Below are positions 1 through 9,040 of a DNA stretch of 64,000 bases, one piece after another (the stretch's first letter is position 1; each line of letters starts with the position of its first letter). The DNA comes from Eubacteriales bacterium (GTDB lineage Bacteria; Bacillota; Clostridia; Christensenellales; Aristaeellaceae). Under the pieces are notes generated by a model. It searched no databases and was not told where the DNA came from. It saw only the letters and a program-made list of their open reading frames with translations. The stretch covers positions 1 through 64,000 of the forward strand of contig JAQUWD010000001.1 in assembly GCA_028693055.1 (NCBI GenBank), read 5' to 3'. The position numbers were made by a program, and so were the translations under genes.

Positions 1-1743
1 AATATCTTTCGCGACCCGCGCTGGGGCAGAGGGCAGGAGACCTATGGCGAGGATCCCTTCCTGACTGCTAAGCTGGGCTGTGCCTATGTGCGCGGCTTGC
101 AAGGCAAGGGAAGCTATCTGAAAACCGCCGCCTGCGCCAAGCATTATGCCGTTCACTCCGGCCCGGAGGAGCTGCGCCACGAGTTCGACGCCGTCGCCAG
201 CCCCAAGGATTTGTGGGAAACCTACCTTTATGCCTTTGAGGAGCTGGTAAAGGACGCCCATGTGGAATCGGTGATGGGCGCGTACAATCGCGTCAATGGC
301 GAGCCCTCCTGCGGCAGCAAAACCTTGCTCAAGGATATCCTCCGGGACCAATGGGGCTTTGAGGGCCACGTCGTCAGCGACTGCTGGGCCATCCGGGATT
401 TCCATACCGGGCATTTCGTCACCGATACGGCTCCCGAAAGTGCGGCTCTCGCTCTTAAAAATGGCTGCAACCTCAATTGCGGCAACACCTATCTTCATAT
501 TTTGCAGGCATATCAGGAGGGGCTAGTCACCGAAGAGGAGATCACCGAAGCCGCCGTCACCGTTTATACCTCCCGCTACCTGCTGGGCGTGTTCGCGAAA
601 GATTGCGAGTACGACTCTATCACCATGGAGCAAAACGATACCGAGGAAAGCAACGCCTTGGCGCTGGAGGCTGCGGAAAAATCCATGGTGCTGCTAAAAA
701 ACGACGGTATTCTTCCGCTGCGGCTGGACAGCCTTTCCTCCATCGCCGTCATCGGCCCCAACGCGGACAGCGTGCCCTGCTTGGAGGGCAACTACAACGG
801 CGTTTCCTCCCGGAATGTAACGCTGCTGCGCGGTATCCAAGATGCGTGTGCGGGCAAGGCGCGTGTTTACTACTCCGAGGGCTGCCACATTATTAAGGAT
901 CGTCTCAGCGGACTGGCGCTGCCTGACGACCGGCTGGCGGAAGCCGTAGCTTACGCCTCGCTGGCGGACGTAACCGTTCTGTGCTTAGGGCTGGACGTGC
1001 GCATCGAGGGCGAGCAGGGCGACGAGGGCAACGAATATAAATCCGGCGATAAGCCCAATTTGGAGCTGCCTGCCGTACAACGTCGTTTGCTTAACGCCGT
1101 ACTGGCTATCGGCAAGCCCGTCATTATCGTGAACGCGGCGGGCAGCGCCATCCATTTGGAGGAAGGCAACGCCATTTTACAAGCTTGGTATCCCGGCCAG
1201 GCAGGAGGAACCGCTCTTGCTAACCTGTTGTTTGGCAAGACGAATTTTAGCGGTAAGCTCCCCGTCACCTTCTATTACAGCGCCGACGACCTGCCGCCCT
1301 TCGAGGATTACGCCATGCCCGGTCACACCTACCGTTATTTTATAGGCAAGCCCCTTTACCCCTTTGGGTACGGGTTGAGCTACACCCGCTACGCCTATTC
1401 CGACGCGAGGTATGAGGCGGGTCGGGTCACTGTGACGGTAAAGAACACGGGCTCCATGGATGGTGAAGAAACGGTGGAGGTCTATCTCAAGGACTGCGAT
1501 TTCCCCGCCGCCGTACCCAACGGGTCGCTATGCGCCTTCCTGCGTGTACCGCTCAAGGCAGGCGAGAAAAAAACGGTATCGTTGCCCATTGAGAAGAAAG
1601 CCTTTGAAACCGTAGACGAAAGGGGAAACCGCGCCGTAACCGGCAAGCGTTTTTTCCTTAGCGTAGGCGGTTCTCAGCCCGATGCCAGAAGCGAAGAGCT
1701 ATTGGGCCAAAAGCCGCTGGGCTTGGAAATAAGCTATTCCTAA
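1..1743 (+). CDS. Glycoside hydrolase family 3 (beta-glucosidase/beta-xylosidase type), 5' partial
   Basis: The reading frame is open from base 1, so the gene begins before the window; the ATG-like codon at 88 is internal. The first in-window residues (RDPRWGRGQETYGEDP) and the KHY motif near base 140 are conserved in GH3 enzymes. The likely nucleophile is the Asp codon at 379-381 in VVSDCWAI. The second alpha/beta domain follows (KSMVLLKNDGILPL), and the last ~110 residues form a fibronectin-III-like GH3 tail (VTVKNTGSMDGEETVEVYL). No signal peptide can be judged because the N-terminus is missing. Family members release glucose, xylose or arabinose from the non-reducing ends of plant or host oligosaccharides. 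The SDCWAI form is common in xylosidase/glucosidase members, but the substrate cannot be fixed. The gene ends in front of a hairpin at 1749-1803. Confidence 0.93.
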   Translation, partial: NIFRDPRWGRGQETYGEDPFLTAKLGCAYVRGLQGKGSYLKTAACAKHYAVHSGPEELRHEFDAVASPKDLWETYLYAFEELVKDAHVESVMGAYNRVNGEPSCGSKTLLKDILRDQWGFEGHVVSDCWAIRDFHTGHFVTDTAPESAALALKNGCNLNCGNTYLHILQAYQEGLVTEEEITEAAVTVYTSRYLLGVFAKDCEYDSITMEQNDTEESNALALEAAEKSMVLLKNDGILPLRLDSLSSIAVIGPNADSVPCLEGNYNGVSSRNVTLLRGIQDACAGKARVYYSEGCHIIKDRLSGLALPDDRLAEAVAYASLADVTVLCLGLDVRIEGEQGDEGNEYKSGDKPNLELPAVQRRLLNAVLAIGKPVIIVNAAGSAIHLEEGNAILQAWYPGQAGGTALANLLFGKTNFSGKLPVTFYYSADDLPPFEDYAMPGHTYRYFIGKPLYPFGYGLSYTRYAYSDARYEAGRVTVTVKNTGSMDGEETVEVYLKDCDFPAAVPNGSLCAFLRVPLKAGEKKTVSLPIEKKAFETVDERGNRAVTGKRFFLSVGGSQPDARSEELLGQKPLGLEISYS

Positions 1744-1803
1744 AAAACAAGGGGTCGATGATGGCAATACCGCTTCTGGCGGCATTCTCATCACCGACCC
1801 CTT
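1742..1803 (-). terminator. Hairpin terminator for the small minus-strand gene; possibly bidirectional
   Basis: AAGGGGTCGATGATG pairs with TCATCACCGACCCCTT across a ~24-nt loop with one mismatch or wobble. Read on the minus strand the stem is followed by TTGTTTTTT, a good intrinsic-terminator tail. On the plus strand there is no T-run, so it may only partly stop GH3 transcripts. Confidence 0.7.
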
Positions 1804-1834
1804 ATGGATGGTGTGCTTCTATGGACAGATGAGC

Positions 1835-2140
1835 TTACTCCTGCGTGTCCGGGCGACTGCCCACAACGGAATCCACGGTGGATTTTACATTGAAGGCCGC
1901 ATCCTTTACGACCTCCTGAAAATTATCGGTAAAGCTCTGGGCGTTACGCTCCATGGAGAACCGATAGCCCAACGCCAGTGCGGCGATCAGGCCAATGATG
2001 GCAATCCAAGGCGCAAATACCACCACAAACGCAACAAAGGCTACGGACAGGTTCACAATAGAGGTATCGTCCTTGTTTACCTTCACCCGGGTACGATAAA
2101 GAAACGAAAAAAGATTGGTTTGCTTGTTTTGGTTTTCCAT
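1835..2140 (-). CDS. Small membrane protein, DUF4342-like
   Basis: A 101-residue protein with a strong ribosome site (GAAGGAGGA, 8 nt before the ATG). Residues ~30-58 form one or two hydrophobic segments (SVAFVAFVVVFAPWIAIIG, then LIAALALGY), after a short basic stretch (YRTRVKVNKDD) and before a polar tail with a possible amphipathic helix (QSFTDNFQEVVKDAAFNVKS). The arrangement (short charged beta-strand, hydrophobic hairpin) resembles DUF4342 proteins of Firmicutes, whose function is not known to me. It stands alone, transcribed away from fbp, with its own terminator at 1742-1803. The family call is tentative; that it is a real gene is well supported by the ribosome site. Confidence 0.65.
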   Translation of the reverse strand: MENQNKQTNLFSFLYRTRVKVNKDDTSIVNLSVAFVAFVVVFAPWIAIIGLIAALALGYRFSMERNAQSFTDNFQEVVKDAAFNVKSTVDSVVGSRPDTQE

Positions 2141-2166
2141 GGTTGTGTTCCTCCTTCAAATTCAAA

Positions 2167-2362
2167 GCCCGCATGGCTTTCAGATTGTTGAAAGCTCCTT
2201 AAGGGGGTGTCGGGGGAGCCCGAAGGCTACCCTGACTGCATTCGTATCGACCGGCTTTGCCGGTCGGGCGGGTAGTTTGCAGCTCTGCTGCAAACAGTAC
2301 CCGTACTGGCGAAAAAGCGCGTAGCGCTTTTTTGACACAATGAACGCCCGCATGGGCTTTCA
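2167..2362. repeat. Three-hairpin array flanked by imperfect direct repeats
   Basis: Three perfect stem-loops with 3-nt loops follow each other: 2249-2265 (GACCGGC-ttt-GCCGGTC), 2275-2295 (GTTTGCAGC-tct-GCTGCAAAC) and 2312-2332 (AAAAAGCGC-gta-GCGCTTTTT). The third ends in six Ts and could act as a terminator in either direction. The array lies between near-copies GCCCGCATGGCTTTCA (2167-2182) and GCCCGCATGGGCTTTCA (2346-2362). This fills most of the 328-nt space between the divergent small membrane gene and fbp. It looks like a dispersed intergenic repeat, but no second copy was seen in this window. Confidence 0.6.
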
Positions 2363-2468
2363 TCCTTTCCTTTTGACAAGAATGATCTTACCACACCCGG
2401 TAAGCGGATGCTTGAGGAACCGCTGCAAATCAAATGAGAAAACCATTAGAAATACGGGAGGAAACGCC

Positions 2469-4337
2469 ATGTCGCCCGATCGTCAAAAATATCTTGCTCT
2501 GCTGGGAGAGCGCTTCCCCACAAAGCAGTCCCTGTACACGGAAATCATCAACCTCAACGCCATCCTCAACCTACCCAAGGGCACCGAGCATTTCATCAGC
2601 GACCTGCACGGCGAGTATGAGGCGTTCCTGCACATCATGAACAACTGCTCCGGCGTCATCCGGGAAAAGGTAAGGCTGGTGCTGGGCGACGAGCTGTCCC
2701 CTCAGGAAACCAACGAATTTTGCACGCTGCTCTACTATCCCCGGGAGAAGCTGGAATACCTGCGTAGCCACGGTCTGGCAACCCACGAATGGTATCGCCC
2801 CACCCTTGACCGCCTCATCCGCGTGGCGCGGCAGCTATCATCCAAATACACCCGTTCCAAGGTGCGCAAGGCAATGCCTTCGTCCTACGCCTATATTTTG
2901 GACGAGCTGCTGCACGCCCAGCCCGACGAGGACGCCAATCAGTTGGCCTATCATCAAAGCATCATTGATACGCTGATCGACATCGGCTCTGCAAGGCATT
3001 TTATACTGGCGCTCTGCCAGCTGATCAAAAGGCTGGCGGTGGATCGGCTTCACGTGCTGGGAGATGTGTTTGATCGGGGCGGCAGGCCGGACGCGATTTT
3101 GGACGCGCTGATGGAATATCCCAATGTGGATTTCACTTGGGGTAATCACGACGCGCTTTGGATGGGCGCGGCGGCGGGGAACCCGGCCTGCGTCGCGGCG
3201 GTCGTATGCAATTCCCTTTCCTACGGTCACGCACGGCTGCTGGAGCGAGGGTACGGCGTCAGCCTGCGGCTGCTGTGGATGAAAGCGGCGGCGCTGTACC
3301 CCCAGATAGCGCCGGAGGAGGCGGCGTTGCGCCTGATGACCACGCTGATGTTCAAGCTGGAGGGGCAAATCGTTAGCCGACACCCGGAATATGAAATGAA
3401 CGACCATCTGCTGATGGAGCGTGTGAACTGGGCGAAGAAAACCGTGGAATGGGACGGCAAGACCATTCCCCTGAAGGCGTGGACGTTTCCCACCGTGGAC
3501 GCCGAGGCTCCCTACGCTGTAACGGCTGATGAAAATAGGCTGATGCTTGATTTGATCGCTTCGTTTAAGGCAAGCCAACGGCTGCAAAAGCAGATTCGGT
3601 TTTTGTACGAAAGGGGCGGGATGTATCGACGGATCAACGGCAATCTGCTTTTCCACGGCTGTATCCCCTTAACGGAGGACGGTATGCTTCGCGAGGTTTC
3701 CCTCCATAGCGGCGCCTTTTGCGGCATGGCGCTAATGGACGAATGCGACCGACTGGCACGGGAGGCCTTTAACAGCCGCACGCCGGATGCGGTGGATTTT
3801 ATGTGGTATTTATGGTGCGGCGCGTCCTCTCCCCTGTGCGGACGGCACGTTCACACGTTCCTGCGCCATTTGACCGATGAAACGCCCAAGGAGCCCCAGG
3901 ATCCGTATTATCGCTGGAACCGGCAGCGCAGCGCCTGTGAAGCGCTGCTGCACGGCTTTGGCCTGAGCGCTTCGGAAGGGCGAATCATCAACGGACATAC
4001 CCCGGTGGTTATGGGCGAATCTCCGATCCGGGGAGAAGGCAAGCTGTTGGTCATTGACGGCGGCCTATGCAAGGCTTATCAGCACGTGACGGGCATTGCG
4101 GGATACACCTTGATTGCCAACTCTCACGGCATGCGGGTGGTGGCGCATCAGCCCTTCATCCACCCGGATGAAGCCGTGAAGGGCAACGCGGATATTATCT
4201 CCAACGACGCGGAATTTTTAGCCTTTACAAAGCGGCAAATGGTTGCGGATACGGACGATGGCAAGGTCATCCGAGAGCGAATCGGCGATTTATCGGAGCT
4301 GCTGGCCCTTTACCGGGCGCATAGCGGGGGCGTGTAA
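2469..4337 (+). CDS. fbp: Fructose-1,6-bisphosphatase, class III
   Basis: Hydrolyses fructose 1,6-bisphosphate to fructose 6-phosphate in gluconeogenesis; the class III enzyme is the Firmicutes type and belongs to the metallophosphoesterase fold. Metal-binding motifs are in order: ISDLHGEY (residue ~40), GDVFDRGGRPD (~198) and WGNHD (~223), with a C-terminal GHTP and VIDGG region (~515-535). The open frame extends to 2340, but the ATG at 2469 has GGGAGG seven bases upstream and gives 622 residues, near the ~640-670 usual for the family. No clear -35/-10 pair was found just upstream. It is followed by a separately promoted xpt gene, so it is probably monocistronic. Confidence 0.95.
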   Translation: MSPDRQKYLALLGERFPTKQSLYTEIINLNAILNLPKGTEHFISDLHGEYEAFLHIMNNCSGVIREKVRLVLGDELSPQETNEFCTLLYYPREKLEYLRSHGLATHEWYRPTLDRLIRVARQLSSKYTRSKVRKAMPSSYAYILDELLHAQPDEDANQLAYHQSIIDTLIDIGSARHFILALCQLIKRLAVDRLHVLGDVFDRGGRPDAILDALMEYPNVDFTWGNHDALWMGAAAGNPACVAAVVCNSLSYGHARLLERGYGVSLRLLWMKAAALYPQIAPEEAALRLMTTLMFKLEGQIVSRHPEYEMNDHLLMERVNWAKKTVEWDGKTIPLKAWTFPTVDAEAPYAVTADENRLMLDLIASFKASQRLQKQIRFLYERGGMYRRINGNLLFHGCIPLTEDGMLREVSLHSGAFCGMALMDECDRLAREAFNSRTPDAVDFMWYLWCGASSPLCGRHVHTFLRHLTDETPKEPQDPYYRWNRQRSACEALLHGFGLSASEGRIINGHTPVVMGESPIRGEGKLLVIDGGLCKAYQHVTGIAGYTLIANSHGMRVVAHQPFIHPDEAVKGNADIISNDAEFLAFTKRQMVADTDDGKVIRERIGDLSELLALYRAHSGGV

Positions 4338-4361
4338 AAGGAACCCGGTTTCGCCTATCTA

Positions 4362-4390
4362 TTGCTTTTCCCGGCAATACACAGTACAAT
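4362..4390 (+). promoter_or_regulatory. Sigma-A promoter of xpt
   Basis: TTGCTT (4362-4367), 17-bp spacer, TACAAT (4385-4390). The expected start of transcription near 4397 leaves a leader of only ~30 nt, with GGAGG before the ATG at 4427. There is no room for the purine riboswitch often found before xpt in Firmicutes. Confidence 0.75.
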
Positions 4391-4426
4391 AGCTTCATTA
4401 TCCATCATCAGGAGGTTAGGTCGCTT

Positions 4427-5002
4427 ATGAAGGAACTGGTAGAGGCCATTCGCGCCCGGGGCAAGGGCGTCGGTACGGAAATTGTGAAGGTGGACATGTT
4501 CCTCAATCACCGTCTGGACACGGATTTGTTTGTAAAAATGGGCCGTGCCTTTGCCGACGCGTTTGCTGGCGAGCAGCCCGATTTGGTGCTTACGGTGGAA
4601 GCCAGCGGCATCGCGGCTGCGTTGACCACAGCCATCGCCTTTGGAAATGTCCCCGTAGTTTTCGCTAAAAAGAGCCGCACCCGCAACGTAACCGGCGATG
4701 TATATGAAAGCTCCGTTTTTAGCTTTACCCACGGCGTGGAAAACCATATTCGGGTGGCAAAGGAATATCTGCCCGCCAACTCCAAGGTTTTAATCATCGA
4801 TGATTTTCTGGCTAACGGCGAAGCCGCCGAGGGGCTTTGCAACATTGTAAAGCAGGCCGACGCTCAAGTGCTGGGCATTGGCGTATGCGTAGAAAAAAGC
4901 TTCCAGCCGGGCCATGAAAAGCTGGCTAAGGATGGCTACAAGGTTGTCGCGCTGGCTAAAGTGACAGGCATTCAAGATGGCAACCTAGTCGTTGAGGACT
5001 AA
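4427..5002 (+). CDS. xpt: Xanthine phosphoribosyltransferase
   Basis: Purine salvage enzyme that converts xanthine and PRPP to XMP. The 191-residue length matches the family. The PRPP-binding loop is VLIIDDFLANGEA (~residues 123-135), followed by the family-typical GIGVCVEKSFQPG (~148-160). N-terminal VDMFLNH and the ASGIA base-binding region (~63) also match Xpt. It has its own sigma-A promoter and a short leader without a riboswitch, so control must be by other means or absent. Confidence 0.95.
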   Translation: MKELVEAIRARGKGVGTEIVKVDMFLNHRLDTDLFVKMGRAFADAFAGEQPDLVLTVEASGIAAALTTAIAFGNVPVVFAKKSRTRNVTGDVYESSVFSFTHGVENHIRVAKEYLPANSKVLIIDDFLANGEAAEGLCNIVKQADAQVLGIGVCVEKSFQPGHEKLAKDGYKVVALAKVTGIQDGNLVVED

Positions 5003-5038
5003 TCCCGTCGACCTACGAAGGAGGGTATCCCCCAAGCC

Positions 5039-6286
5039 ATGGATCATGACATAGGGCAAATCCTGTTAATGGCACTGTTTGTTCTTCTATCTGCCTTTTT
5101 TTCCGCCACGGAAACCGCCTTTTCCTCCTTGAGCCGTCCAAGGCTTAAAACCATGGCTGAGGACGGGCACAGGGGCGCGCTTCTGGCTCTGCGCTTGTCC
5201 GAGCGCTATGACGATCTGCTGTCTACCATTTTAATCGGCAACAACATTGTCAATATTGCGCTGGCTTCCATCGGCACCATCGTCTTTGTGCGCTGGATTG
5301 GCGATGCGGGAGTCAGTGTTTCCACGGCGGTTATTACGGTGGTGGTGCTGATCTTTGGCGAGATCAGCCCCAAGAGCATCGCGAAGGAGATGCCGGAGCG
5401 CTTCGCCATTGCCGCCGCTCCCGTCCTACGCGGCTTGATGACCTTTTTAAAGCCCGTCAACTGGGTTTTTTCCAAATGGAAGAAGCTGCTAACCCGCGTT
5501 TTCAGCATCAAAAACAACAACGCCATCACTCAAGACGAGCTGCTTACCTTGGTGGATGAAGCCGAGCAGGGCGGCGGCATGAACGCTGAGGAAAGCGATT
5601 TGCTCAAAAGCGCCATTGAGTTTAACGACCGCTGCGTCACCGACATCCTTACCCCGCGGGTAAAAATAGACGGCGTCCCATCGGACAGTACGCCGGAGGA
5701 GCTGCTGGACATTCTTACCGCCAGTAATCAGTCCCGACTGCCGGTGTATGAGGAAAGCTTGGATCACATCATTGGGGTGCTGCATCAGCGGGATTATTTT
5801 CATTATTTGCATCAGGGACATACCGATTTTCACGAGATCATGCAAAAAGCCGTTTTTGTGCCGGAAACCGCCAAGATCAGCGGCACCCTAAAGCTGCTGC
5901 AGGAGACCCAGAGCCAGATGGCGGTAGTGGCGGACGAATACGGCGGCACCATCGGCATCATCACCACCGAGGATATTCTGGAGGAGCTGGTGGGTGAAAT
6001 CTGGGACGAGCACGACCAAAAGCAGGAGCTGATCCATCAGGTAAACGCCGACCACTATATCGTGGATGGCGCTGTCCCCTTAGAGCTGTTGGAAAAGCGC
6101 CTGAACATGGAATTTGACGAATCGGACGCGGCTACGCTGGGCGGCTGGTTTATGGAACGTGCGGAGCGGATTCCCCACCCCGGCGACACGCTTCGCTGGA
6201 AATGCTGGAAAATCGACGTGCTGAAAACAGATGGACGGCATGTGCAGGAAATGAAGCTGAACCGCATGGAAAGCGCAGGCTGTTAG
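5039..6286 (+). CDS. CorC/HlyC-family membrane protein (DUF21-CBS-CorC)
   Basis: A 415-residue membrane protein of the CNNM/CorC family, linked to Mg2+ or Co2+ transport in other bacteria (often named hemolysin C-like, without haemolytic activity). Residues 1-~180 are a DUF21 domain with several membrane segments ([19 protein letters not shown] first). Two CBS domains follow at ~195-320 ([35 protein letters not shown]), then a CorC_HlyC domain to the end. AAGGAGGG lies ~14 bases upstream of the ATG. The 3' end abuts recD2, whose start is 20 bases after this stop, so the two may be co-transcribed. Confidence 0.92.
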   Translation: MDHDIGQILLMALFVLLSAFFSATETAFSSLSRPRLKTMAEDGHRGALLALRLSERYDDLLSTILIGNNIVNIALASIGTIVFVRWIGDAGVSVSTAVITVVVLIFGEISPKSIAKEMPERFAIAAAPVLRGLMTFLKPVNWVFSKWKKLLTRVFSIKNNNAITQDELLTLVDEAEQGGGMNAEESDLLKSAIEFNDRCVTDILTPRVKIDGVPSDSTPEELLDILTASNQSRLPVYEESLDHIIGVLHQRDYFHYLHQGHTDFHEIMQKAVFVPETAKISGTLKLLQETQSQMAVVADEYGGTIGIITTEDILEELVGEIWDEHDQKQELIHQVNADHYIVDGAVPLELLEKRLNMEFDESDAATLGGWFMERAERIPHPGDTLRWKCWKIDVLKTDGRHVQEMKLNRMESAGC

Positions 6287-6306
6287 GAAACGAGGGAGTC
6301 TTAGGG

Positions 6307-8538
6307 TTGGAAACGCTGACCGCCGTTGTGCAGGATACCACCTTTCGCAATGAGGAAAACGGCTATACCGTCATACGCGTCACGGTGGGGCGCACGGTGC
6401 AGACCGTCGTAGGCATTATGCCGGAATTAAGCCCCGGTGAAAACGTCACCTTCGAGGGCGGCTGGACGGAGCACCCCTCCTATGGCAAGCAGTTCAGCGC
6501 GCAGAAATGCGCCATCACGCCCCCCACGGGCAAGAGCGCCATCGAGAAATATCTGGGCTCCGGCTTAATTCGGGGCATCGGCCCCGCCACTGCGAAGCTC
6601 ATCGTAAAGGCCTTTGGCGAAAAGGCGCTGGACATTCTGGACGAGCACCCAGAAAAGCTCTGCGATATTTCCGGCATTGGAAAAAAACGGGCTGAAATGA
6701 TCATCGAAAGCTACACCCTGCAAATGGGGATGCGCCGGGTGATGGTCTTTTTACAAAACTATGGCATGAGCCCCAACCTTGCCATGAAGGTGGCAAAGTA
6801 CTATGGGGAGAATACCATCGAGCTGGTGCGGGAGAACCCCTACCGCATGGTGATGGACATCGAGGGCGTAGGCTTTTTAACAGCCGACCGCATCGCCCTG
6901 AGCATGGGCATGGACCCTCAAAGCGAGTTCCGCATTCGGGCCGCGCTCTTTTATCTACTAAATGAAGCGGCCAACGGCGCGGGGCATACCTATCTTCCCC
7001 GGGAGCTTTTGGTATCCCGTGCCGCCGCCACTTTACATGCCGAGGCAGAGGTGGTGGAGCAGCAAATTTCTCAAGCGCTACTCCAAAAAATGATCATCGG
7101 CTTCTCATTGCCGGATTGCGACAATGCTCTTTGTCTACCGGCTTTTTATATGGCGGAGAGCGAAATTGCCCTGCGCCTCACCCGTCTGATGAACGCCCGG
7201 CCCTACAAGCGGGTCAGCGGGCTAGCCAAAAGCATCGCGGCTTACGAAAAGCAGGAGCAGGTGCGTTTCAGCGCCACCCAAAAAAAGGCCATCAGCAGCG
7301 CCGTAGAGGAAGGCGTGTTGGTGATTACCGGCGGGCCGGGAACAGGCAAGACCACTATCATCCGTTGTATCCTGTCCTTGCTGAAGGAGGACAACGACAT
7401 TTTGCTCTGCGCCCCTACCGGTCGCGCGGCCAAGCGCATGAGCGAAGCTACCGGTGAGGAAGCCAAGACCATCCATCGTTTGCTGGAATATGGCGGCGAT
7501 TCCGGCGTTTTTGCCCGCAGCGAGGATTACCCGCTGGAATGCGACTGCCTTATTGTAGACGAAATGAGTATGGTCGATGTAACGCTGATGCGTGGGCTCA
7601 TGCGGGCTGTGCTGCCCGGCACCCGGGTCATTCTGGTGGGAGATGCAGATCAGCTGCCCAGCGTAGGGGCGGGCAACGTACTCAAGGATGTGCTCCAAAG
7701 CGACGTGGTACCTAGCATCCGTCTGACCGATATTTTTCGTCAGGACGAAAGCAGCATGATCGTCCTGAACGCCCACAAGATCAACCATGGAGAGATGCCC
7801 ATCTTTAAAACGAGAGACACAGATTTCTTCTTTGAACGAAAAACGCTGCAATCCGAGGCGGCGCAGGCCATCTGCCAGCTATTGCAAAAGCGTCTGCCCA
7901 AATATTTAGGTTTTCCCAAGGATCAGTGGCGAGCCGAGGCTACCCGCTGCATTCAGGTGCTCAGCCCCGCCAAAAAGGGGGACTGCGGTTCGCTGATGCT
8001 CAACCAGCTTTTGCAGAACACTCTGAATCCGGAGCGGGACGGACTGGACTCGCTGGTGCATGGCGAGACGGAGTTTCGCGTCGGCGACAAGGTAATCCAG
8101 ACCAAAAATGATTATCAAATTGAGTTTACCCGGCACACCTCCTTTGGGGAGGAAACGGGAACCGGCGTGTTTAACGGAGACGTGGGATACATCCAACGCG
8201 TCGATCCCGCCGAGCATGTAATGACCGTATGCTTTGACGACGACCGTTTTGTGGTATACCAAAAGCAGCAGCTGGACGCGCTGGATTTGGCCTATTGCCT
8301 TACGGTTCACAAAAGCCAAGGCAGCGAGTTTCCCGTAGTGGTCATGCCGGTGGTGGGCGGCCCGCCCATGCTGATGGCCCGAAACCTGCTATACACCGCG
8401 CTGACCCGGGCTAGACGGCTAGTGGTGCTGGTCGGCCGGGAGGAGGTCGTACGGCAAATGGTGGAAAACGACCACGTTGCCAAGCGCTACACCACCCTTG
8501 CCCAGCGGCTGATCGCGGCTTCAGAGCTTACCGGCTAA
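6307..8538 (+). CDS. recD2: ATP-dependent DNA helicase RecD2
   Basis: 5'-3' superfamily 1B helicase involved in repair and replication-fork maintenance. The frame is open from 6202 but overlaps the previous gene; TTG at 6307 has GAGGGAG eight bases upstream and gives 743 residues, close to the ~800 of B. subtilis RecD2. In order: an N-terminal OB-like domain (ENGYTVIRV), helix-hairpin-helix segments (SGIGKKRAEMII, ~125), Walker A GGPGTGKTT (~341), DEMSMVD motif II (~417), and the C-terminal motif LTVHKSQGSEF (~666). Its stop codon lies inside a small terminator hairpin. Confidence 0.95.
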   Translation: METLTAVVQDTTFRNEENGYTVIRVTVGRTVQTVVGIMPELSPGENVTFEGGWTEHPSYGKQFSAQKCAITPPTGKSAIEKYLGSGLIRGIGPATAKLIVKAFGEKALDILDEHPEKLCDISGIGKKRAEMIIESYTLQMGMRRVMVFLQNYGMSPNLAMKVAKYYGENTIELVRENPYRMVMDIEGVGFLTADRIALSMGMDPQSEFRIRAALFYLLNEAANGAGHTYLPRELLVSRAAATLHAEAEVVEQQISQALLQKMIIGFSLPDCDNALCLPAFYMAESEIALRLTRLMNARPYKRVSGLAKSIAAYEKQEQVRFSATQKKAISSAVEEGVLVITGGPGTGKTTIIRCILSLLKEDNDILLCAPTGRAAKRMSEATGEEAKTIHRLLEYGGDSGVFARSEDYPLECDCLIVDEMSMVDVTLMRGLMRAVLPGTRVILVGDADQLPSVGAGNVLKDVLQSDVVPSIRLTDIFRQDESSMIVLNAHKINHGEMPIFKTRDTDFFFERKTLQSEAAQAICQLLQKRLPKYLGFPKDQWRAEATRCIQVLSPAKKGDCGSLMLNQLLQNTLNPERDGLDSLVHGETEFRVGDKVIQTKNDYQIEFTRHTSFGEETGTGVFNGDVGYIQRVDPAEHVMTVCFDDDRFVVYQKQQLDALDLAYCLTVHKSQGSEFPVVVMPVVGGPPMLMARNLLYTALTRARRLVVLVGREEVVRQMVENDHVAKRYTTLAQRLIAASELTG

Positions 8539-8546
8539 GCTTTTTT
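8525..8546 (+). terminator. Intrinsic terminator overlapping the recD2 stop codon
   Basis: AGCTTA-CCGGC-TAAGCT followed by six Ts. The right arm of the stem contains the TAA stop codon. The stem is short (6 bp), so efficiency may be moderate. Confidence 0.6.
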
Positions 8547-8585
8547 GTTGCGGCAGGCAAAGATTGGAAACGACCCTATGGGTCA

Positions 8586-8651
8586 AGCCTTCTACAAGGC
8601 TGCTGGCGCAACAGGGAGGCTAACATTCGATGCACTATTGTGTAGAAGGCT
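8586..8651. repeat. 11-bp perfect inverted repeat
   Basis: AGCCTTCTACA (8586-8596) is matched by TGTAGAAGGCT (8641-8651) with 44 nt between. The left copy is also part of a small hairpin (AGCCTT-ctac-AAGGCT). It lies between recD2 and the sigma-factor remnant; it could be a fold in a transcript or a remnant of an element end. Confidence 0.4.
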
Positions 8652-8689
8652 GTTATGATAAAAAGGCTGGTTTGGTTCACTGGCAGCCG

Positions 8690-8767
8690 TTACTCGCTTT
8701 GTCGGTTCACAAAGTCTCGCAGCAGCTCTATGGCATGCTTTTCCACCCGCGATACATAGGAGCGCGG
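8690..8767 (-). pseudogene. Remnant: C-terminus of a sporulation-type sigma factor (region 4.2)
   Basis: Read on the minus strand, the frame ending in TAA at 8692-8690 encodes RSYVSRVEKHAIELLRDF followed by VNRQSE. RSYVSRxEK is the recognition helix and turn of sigma-70 region 4.2 in SigE/SigF/SigG/SigK-type factors. Directly upstream (8768-8770) there is an in-frame TAG, and the rest of the gene is not present. Only 24 codons remain, so this is a truncated leftover at the edge of the polysaccharide island. The identification rests on a short but characteristic motif. Confidence 0.55.
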
Positions 8768-8781
8768 CTAATGTAAGTTGA

Positions 8782-8818
8782 CCAGAATCGTCAGAATGAC
8801 CTACGGTTCTGGTTTTTT
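8782..8818 (+). terminator. Strong intrinsic terminator
   Basis: CCAGAATCGT pairs with ACGGTTCTGG (one T-G wobble), loop 11 nt, followed by TTTTTT at 8813-8818. There is no plus-strand gene just upstream, so it may back up the recD2 terminator or belong to a lost gene. It insulates the next promoter. Confidence 0.7.
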
Positions 8819-9005
8819 ATGTGGACAAGTTGCTTGGTGCAAATCCTGCGGCCATTCGCCATAGCGTTAAGAATATAACAAATTGCTTTATGTGTAAGGT
8901 TGAACAGAAAAGAAACATAACTATGCACAGGATACCCATCTCATCCCCCAAAAATATTCCGTTCTTAATTTTACTGGTCTTGCTGATGTGGAAAAATCTG
9001 GTAAC

Positions 9006-9034
9006 TTGCATTTCTCCCTGTATACTAGTATAAT
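9006..9034 (+). promoter_or_regulatory. Sigma-A promoter of polysaccharide island 1
   Basis: TTGCAT (9006-9011), 17-bp spacer, perfect TATAAT (9029-9034). It is the only clear promoter upstream of loaP and the following plus-strand genes. Confidence 0.8.
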
Positions 9035-9040
9035 AAATGC

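Noticed and set aside
2370-2468. Promoter of fbp with TTGACA near 2376
   Set aside because: No acceptable -10 box lies 16-18 bp downstream.
2838-3656. A 272-residue open frame on the minus strand
   Set aside because: Antisense shadow of fbp, with low-complexity Arg/Gln/His composition and no recognisable motif.
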